Below, piece by piece: positions 59,496-64,000 of a DNA stretch of 64,000 nt. Source of the stretch: Pseudomonas azerbaijanoccidentalis (GTDB lineage: Bacteria; Pseudomonadota; Gammaproteobacteria; Pseudomonadales; Pseudomonadaceae). The stretch is taken from the NCBI RefSeq assembly GCF_019145495.1, contig NZ_JAHSTU010000002.1, positions 372,001 through 436,000 of the forward strand. Reading direction: 5' to 3'. The position numbers and the translations under genes are program-made. How positions within the stretch are numbered: position 1 is the first letter of the stretch; each line of letters opens with the position of its first letter. The notes below the pieces were generated by a model. It was not told the origin of the DNA. It saw only the letters and a list, made by a program, of their open reading frames with translations, and searched no databases.

Positions 59496-59593
59496 GGATC
59501 AAATCCCTATGATTGAAAACGTTGCTGCGTGTATCGGCAGCAACGGCCAAAACCATAGTGGCACATTGACACTTATTTGACGACTGTAATCTG

Positions 59594-60259
59594 TCAGCTG
59601 ACGGTGCCGCCCTTCGCCTCACTGATGATTTGCCGGATTGCGCCGACAAAAGTCTCCACCGGTTGACCGCCCGTGACAGCGTATTGGCCGTTGAACACCA
59701 CGGTTGGCACCGAACTGACGCCACGCGACAGCCATGCCTGTTCTTCTTCACGGACCTCTTTGGCAAACTCGTCCGACCCCAGAATGGCTTCGGCTCGCGA
59801 GCGGTCGAGGCCTGTGCTTTCAGCGATGTTCGCCAGCTGCACAGGGTCTGAAGGACTGCCACCGTCGGTGAAATACGCCTTGAACAACGCTTCCTTGAGT
59901 GGCTGTTGCCGCCCTTCAAGACCGGCCCAGTGCAACAGGCGATGGGCATCGAAGGTGTTGTAGATGCGGCTGTTGCCGTCGGTGCGAAAGGCAAAACCGA
60001 CGTCGGCACCGCGTGCGCGGATCATCTCGCGATTTTTTTGCGATTGCTCGGGTGTCGAGCCGTACTTCTCGGTGATGTGTTCGGTGATGTTCTGCCCTTC
60101 GGGCGCCATCTTCGGGTTCAGCTCGAATGGCTGGAAACGGATCTCGGCGCTGACTTCATCGCGCAAAATGTGCAAGGCCTGGGTCAGGCCATACAAACCG
60201 ACGACGCACCAGGGGCAGGAGACGTCGCTGACGAAATCGATTTTCAAAGGGGCACTCAT
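59594..60259 (-). CDS. DsbA-family oxidoreductase (FrnE-like)
   Basis: A 221-residue thioredoxin-fold protein of the DsbA/FrnE family. The redox motif CPWC lies near residue 14 (DFVSDVSCPWCVVGLYGL), and the cis-Pro side is seen in GVSSVPTVVFNG. There is no signal peptide, so it works in the cytoplasm, unlike classical DsbA; FrnE-like members act as disulfide isomerases or thiol transferases in stress. The start at 60259 has GAGG 7 bases ahead and gives the normal N-terminus. It stands alone between repeats. Confidence 0.87.
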   Translation of the reverse strand: MSAPLKIDFVSDVSCPWCVVGLYGLTQALHILRDEVSAEIRFQPFELNPKMAPEGQNITEHITEKYGSTPEQSQKNREMIRARGADVGFAFRTDGNSRIYNTFDAHRLLHWAGLEGRQQPLKEALFKAYFTDGGSPSDPVQLANIAESTGLDRSRAEAILGSDEFAKEVREEEQAWLSRGVSSVPTVVFNGQYAVTGGQPVETFVGAIRQIISEAKGGTVS

Positions 60260-60323
60260 TACACACCTCGCTGGCTGAAACGCGTCGCAAAGTTTGCACA
60301 ATACACCTGCATAACCCCTTTTT

Positions 60324-60406
60324 GTGCAGGAGCTGCCGAAGGCTGCGATCTTTTGATTTTGCTTTTAAAAAAGATCAAAAGATCGCAGCCTTCGGCAGCT
60401 CCCACA
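60324..60406. repeat. GATCGCAGCC-family repeat pair, GTAGGAG arms outside
   Basis: GTGCAGGAGCTGCCGAAGGC and GCCTTCGGCAGCTCCCAC enclose CTTTTGAT / ATCAAAAG inner arms. It lies between the hydrolase gene and the FrnE-like gene. Confidence 0.85.
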
Positions 60407-60419
60407 GTTGATCGCGGTG

Positions 60420-61454
60420 TTAGAGAAGGTTGTGTTCAGCCACCGGTTCGATCTGCGCCCAATGCGAAGTGTCCTCGCGGTGTTCGCGCAAGTACGGCAA
60501 CACCGCCGCCAGCAACGGCGCCTTGAAAGCCTCCTGGAATCGGTGGGCCAACCCCGGAATCAGCTTCAATTGGCTACCGCGCAAATGCGCCGCCAGATGC
60601 ACGCCATGCATTACCGGCAACAACGGATCGGCCGTGCCATGCACCACCAGCGCCGGGACGCGCAATTGATTGAGCAACGCCACCCGGCTCGGCTCCGCCA
60701 GGATCGCCATGATCTGCCGCTTCACGCCTTCGGGATTGAACGCCCGGTCATACGACAGCGCGGCCTGATGCAACAACGCCTGACGATCATCCATCACCGC
60801 GGGACTGCCCAGCGCTGCCAGCAAATCGGCCTGCTGCTCCAGGGCCACTTCACGGTTCGGGGCACCGCGACGCGACAGCAACTGCACCAACGCCGCACTC
60901 GGCGCGGGCAGGCCTTCGGCCCCGGAGGTGGTCATGATCAGGGTCAGGCTCTCGACCCGTTGCGGCGCCATGGCCGCCATATGCTGGGCGATCATCCCGC
61001 CCATGCTCGCGCCGAGCACGTGGAAATGTTCGATGTGCAACGCGTCCATCAGGCCCAGGCCATCGTCGGCCATGTCGGTCAGCGAGTATGGCGCCGACAC
61101 CGGCAAACCGAGTTTGTAGCGCAGCACTTCAAAGGTCAGGTTGGCTTCCAGTGGCGCTTGGCGCCAGGTCGACAAGCCGACATCGCGGTTGTCATAGCGA
61201 ATCACCCGAAACCCTTGCTGACACAGCGCGACCACCACTTCATCGGGCCAGTGAATCAACTGCCCGCCCAGGCCCATTACCAGCAGCAACGCCGGGTCCG
61301 ACGCACGGCCGATGCTCTGGTACGCCAGGCTCACCTGATCCAGATCGACCCGTTCGGTCGGCACATTGACGTCACAGCGAGACACCGCAAAAGACGGAAG
61401 GCTAAACAACAACGCGGCCAGAAAGGCCGCCGTCGATAAAAATCTTGCACGCAT
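60420..61454 (-). CDS. Exported alpha/beta hydrolase
   Basis: A 344-residue alpha/beta-fold hydrolase with a Sec signal peptide ([20 protein letters not shown], cut near SFAVS). Fold marks are the oxyanion region [17 protein letters not shown], the nucleophile elbow LGASMGGM, an Asp in [11 protein letters not shown], and a His in GLAHRFQEA. It resembles esterases or aclacinomycin-methylesterase-like enzymes, with no certain substrate. The start at 61454 begins the signal peptide but lacks a strong ribosome site, and an upstream start at 61523 remains possible. Confidence 0.83.
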   Translation of the reverse strand: MRARFLSTAAFLAALLFSLPSFAVSRCDVNVPTERVDLDQVSLAYQSIGRASDPALLLVMGLGGQLIHWPDEVVVALCQQGFRVIRYDNRDVGLSTWRQAPLEANLTFEVLRYKLGLPVSAPYSLTDMADDGLGLMDALHIEHFHVLGASMGGMIAQHMAAMAPQRVESLTLIMTTSGAEGLPAPSAALVQLLSRRGAPNREVALEQQADLLAALGSPAVMDDRQALLHQAALSYDRAFNPEGVKRQIMAILAEPSRVALLNQLRVPALVVHGTADPLLPVMHGVHLAAHLRGSQLKLIPGLAHRFQEAFKAPLLAAVLPYLREHREDTSHWAQIEPVAEHNLL

Positions 61455-61575
61455 GAAAAACACCGAAACGCAGAACCCCAGTAGAGCGCGAGTCTGATGA
61501 AGTTTGTTCAAGCGCGCTGCCACAGTTCCGTGACAGTTTGATGAAGAGTGCCGAGCGGTCGTTTCCTCAGAACCG

Positions 61576-61654
61576 CGTTATCGTTGTTCGGCTCGCTCCC
61601 ACAGGGTCAGGCGGACGCCGTCCCACTGTAGGAGCGAGCCTGCTCGCGATAACG
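61576..61654. repeat. REPIN-like hairpin after metE
   Basis: Inverted arms beginning CGTTATCG and ending CGATAACG, with GGCTCGCTCCCACAG / CTGTAGGAGCGAGCC as inner part. It starts 3 bases past the metE stop and may end metE transcription. Confidence 0.78.
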
Positions 61655-61657
61655 TCC

Positions 61658-63982
61658 TTAAGCCAACTGACTACGCAACTGCCGCGCCGCCGCCACCATA
61701 TTCACCAGCGCTGCCTCGGTCTCCGGCCACGCCCGAGTCTTCAACCCGCAATCTGGGTTGACCCACAAGCGCTCAGCCGGGATGCGCTGCACAGCCTTGG
61801 CCATCAACTTGACCATCTCGGCGGTGTCCGGCACCCGTGGCGAATGGATGTCATAGACACCCGGACCGATGTCGTTCGGGTAGTCGAACGCTTTAAAGGC
61901 TTCCAGCAACTCCATGTCCGAACGCGAGGTTTCGATGGTGATCACGTCGGCATCCATCGCCGCGATGGCTTCGATTACGTCGTTGAATTCGCTGTAGCAC
62001 ATGTGGGTGTGGATCTGGGTTTCGTCGCGCACACCGCTGGCACTCAAGCGGAACGCTTCCACCGCCCAGTCCAGATATTCCTGCCATTGTGCCCGACGCA
62101 GCGGCAGGCCTTCACGGAACGCGGCTTCGTCGATCTGCACGATCTTGATGCCGGCCGCTTCCAGGTCCAGCACTTCGTCACGCAGGGCCAGAGCCAACTG
62201 TTGCGCCTGGATTTTGCGCGACACGTCTTCACGCGGGAACGACCACATCAGCATCGTAACGGGACCGGTGAGCATGCCTTTCATGACCTTGTCGGTCTGG
62301 CTTTGCGCATAGCTGATCCAGTCGACGGTCATGGCTTTGGGACGGCTAAGGTCGCCATAGATGATCGCCGGTTTCACACAGCGCGAACCGTAGCTTTGAA
62401 CCCAGCCAAAACGGGTGAACAGATAGCCGTCCAGTTGTTCGGCGAAGTATTCGACCATGTCGTTGCGTTCAGCTTCACCGTGCACCAGCACATCGAGGCC
62501 CAGGCGTTCCTGTACCTGCACGGCGTGGCGAATTTCGTGGTGCATGGCATCGGTGTAATCGTTGGCCGACAGCTTGCCTTGTTTGTATGCCTGACGCGCC
62601 AGACGAATCGAGCCGGTCTGCGGGAACGAGCCGATGGTGGTGGTCGGGAAGGCCGGCAGCTTCAGACGTGCGCGCTGCTGCTCGATGCGTTTGGCAAACG
62701 GCGAATGCCGTTGGCTGTCCGCAGCACCGATGGAATCGATGCGGGCCTGCACGTGGGCTTTATGAATGCGCGGCGACTCGGCGCGGCTCGCAGCAATCGC
62801 ACGGCTTTGTGCCAGGGCAGTTTGCACTTTCGGCGCTTGCGGGTCGTTCAGCGCATCGCGCAGTACGGCGATTTCGCCACACTTTTGCACCGCGAACGCC
62901 AGCCAGCTTTTCAGTTCCGGGTCGAGTGTGTCTTCGCGCTCCAGGTCCACCGGGCTGTGCAGCAACGAGCAGGAACTGCTGACCCACAGGTTGTCGCCAA
63001 AGCGCTCCTGGGCAAATTGCAGTTGCGCCAGCACCGGCTCCAGTTCGCAGCGCCAGACGTTGCGACCGTTGACCAGGCCCACCGAAAGAATCTTGTAGAT
63101 CGGCAGGCGATCGAGTACGTGCAGCAGTTGATCCGGCGCACGCACCGCGTCGATGTGCAGGCCTTGCACCGGCAGGCCAACGGCCAGACCGAGGTTGTCT
63201 TGCAGACCGCTGAAGTAGGTCGCGAGCAGTTTTTTCAACGGCGAATACTGAAGGATGTGGTAAGCGCGCTCGAACGCGTTCTTCCACTCTTGCGGCAGGT
63301 CGAGGGTCAGGATCGGTTCGTCGATCTGCACCCACTCCACGCCTTGTGCAGCGAGGCGACCGAGGATTTCACCGTAGATGGGCAGCAGGCGTTCCAGCAG
63401 ATCAAGCTTGTCGAAGTCGTTGCCATTGCCCTTTGATTTGCCCTTGCCCAGCCACAGGTAAGTTAAAGGGCCGATGATCACCGGCTTGACGGTATGACCC
63501 AAGGCCTTGGCTTCGTCGACTTCGTCGAACAACTGTTCCCAGCTCAGTTTGAACTGCTGGTCGGCCGTGAACTCCGGGACCAGGTAGTGGTAGTTGGTGT
63601 CGAACCACTTGGTCAGCTCTTGCGCATATTGCGCCTGGCCGTGTTCATCGCCGCAGCAGCTCGCGGTGGCGCCACGGGCCATGGCGAACAGCGTGTCGAG
63701 GGTCGGCAGGCCACGGGCATCCTTGGTGTTGTCGAAACGCTCGGGGATCACCCCGAAGGTCAGCGAGTGGGTCAGCACCTGGTCGTACCAGGCGAAGTCG
63801 CCGACCGGCAGCAGATCGATGCCGGCATCCTGTTGCAGTTTCCAGTGAGTGGCGCGCAATTGGCGGCCAACGCTGTTCAACGCGCTCTGATCGATGTCGC
63901 CCTTCCAATAGGACTCAAGGGCTTTTTTCAGTTCGCGGTCGGCGCCGATGCGCGGGAAACCAAGGGTGTGGGCCACGGCCAT
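61658..63982 (-). CDS. metE: Cobalamin-independent methionine synthase
   Basis: A 774-residue MetE, which transfers the methyl group of 5-methyltetrahydropteroyl-tri-glutamate to homocysteine. The N-terminus [23 protein letters not shown] is canonical, and the two-barrel layout is complete. The zinc ligands of the C-terminal barrel are visible: His and Cys in HTHMCYSEF, Glu in ITIETSRSD, and Cys in [15 protein letters not shown] stands ahead of the ATG at 63982. The promoter and any MetR site lie past the window edge. Confidence 0.97.
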   Translation of the reverse strand: MAVAHTLGFPRIGADRELKKALESYWKGDIDQSALNSVGRQLRATHWKLQQDAGIDLLPVGDFAWYDQVLTHSLTFGVIPERFDNTKDARGLPTLDTLFAMARGATASCCGDEHGQAQYAQELTKWFDTNYHYLVPEFTADQQFKLSWEQLFDEVDEAKALGHTVKPVIIGPLTYLWLGKGKSKGNGNDFDKLDLLERLLPIYGEILGRLAAQGVEWVQIDEPILTLDLPQEWKNAFERAYHILQYSPLKKLLATYFSGLQDNLGLAVGLPVQGLHIDAVRAPDQLLHVLDRLPIYKILSVGLVNGRNVWRCELEPVLAQLQFAQERFGDNLWVSSSCSLLHSPVDLEREDTLDPELKSWLAFAVQKCGEIAVLRDALNDPQAPKVQTALAQSRAIAASRAESPRIHKAHVQARIDSIGAADSQRHSPFAKRIEQQRARLKLPAFPTTTIGSFPQTGSIRLARQAYKQGKLSANDYTDAMHHEIRHAVQVQERLGLDVLVHGEAERNDMVEYFAEQLDGYLFTRFGWVQSYGSRCVKPAIIYGDLSRPKAMTVDWISYAQSQTDKVMKGMLTGPVTMLMWSFPREDVSRKIQAQQLALALRDEVLDLEAAGIKIVQIDEAAFREGLPLRRAQWQEYLDWAVEAFRLSASGVRDETQIHTHMCYSEFNDVIEAIAAMDADVITIETSRSDMELLEAFKAFDYPNDIGPGVYDIHSPRVPDTAEMVKLMAKAVQRIPAERLWVNPDCGLKTRAWPETEAALVNMVAAARQLRSQLA

Positions 63983-64000
63983 GTCGAATGTGCTCCTGTG

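Noticed and set aside
61538..63436. A 632-residue plus-strand frame opposite metE
   Set aside because: Antisense shadow of metE; starts inside a repeat hairpin.

Overview
The window looks like chromosomal DNA of a Pseudomonas from the fluorescens group. Codon use is GC-rich, genes are densely packed, and intergenic spaces are full of palindromic repeat pairs (REP/REPIN-like) typical of that group. From the left edge to about 37 kb the gene order matches, as I remember it, the P. aeruginosa PA3673-PA3708 region: plsB, mexKJL, rsmJ, tsaB, adk, ppc, lptF, lysS, prfB and the wsp cluster. No phage, transposase, integrase, CRISPR array, tRNA or rRNA gene was seen.

Layout: 1-5.3 kb holds the 3' part of plsB, a YbaY-type lipoprotein, a DUF4197 protein and a Fic-domain protein set between related repeats, then a repeat-rich stretch. 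5.4-10.3 kb is the MexJK RND efflux pump with its divergent TetR repressor MexL. 10.4-28.4 kb is mostly housekeeping: rsmJ, an extensin-like protein, a PEP-mutase-family enzyme, DUF72, tsaB, adk, ppc, two envelope lipoproteins including an OmpA-type one, an alpha/beta-hydrolase lipoprotein, a QEGLA-motif metallopeptidase-like protein, a TetR regulator, lysS, and prfB with its programmed +1 frameshift. 28.6-37.0 kb is the complete Wsp surface-sensing system (wspABCDEF plus wspR), which controls cyclic-di-GMP.

38.2-48.3 kb appears to be a polyamine/GABA catabolic island: a LysR regulator, two paralogous gamma-aminobutyraldehyde-type dehydrogenases, a complete ABC importer of the YdcSTUV/PotFGHI type between them, and an APC-family permease. 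After a small accessory patch (ParE-like toxin remnant, small helical protein) comes opgD for periplasmic glucans. 51.2-57.9 kb is the acidic amino-acid uptake system aatJQMP with its two-component regulators aauSR. A sigma-54 promoter and two TTCGG-N4-CCGAA operators lie in front of aatJ. The right end carries two coupled lipoproteins of unknown function, a FrnE-like DsbA-family oxidoreductase, an alpha/beta hydrolase and metE.

The most interesting non-coding signals are a further perfect TTCGG-N4-CCGAA palindrome in front of the APC permease, the two topologies of the GATCGCAGCC repeat pairs (one of which looks like a bidirectional terminator), a ParE toxin remnant joined to a repeat hairpin, and a compact multi-hairpin element beside mexK. 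I did not find a clearly new multi-gene system.
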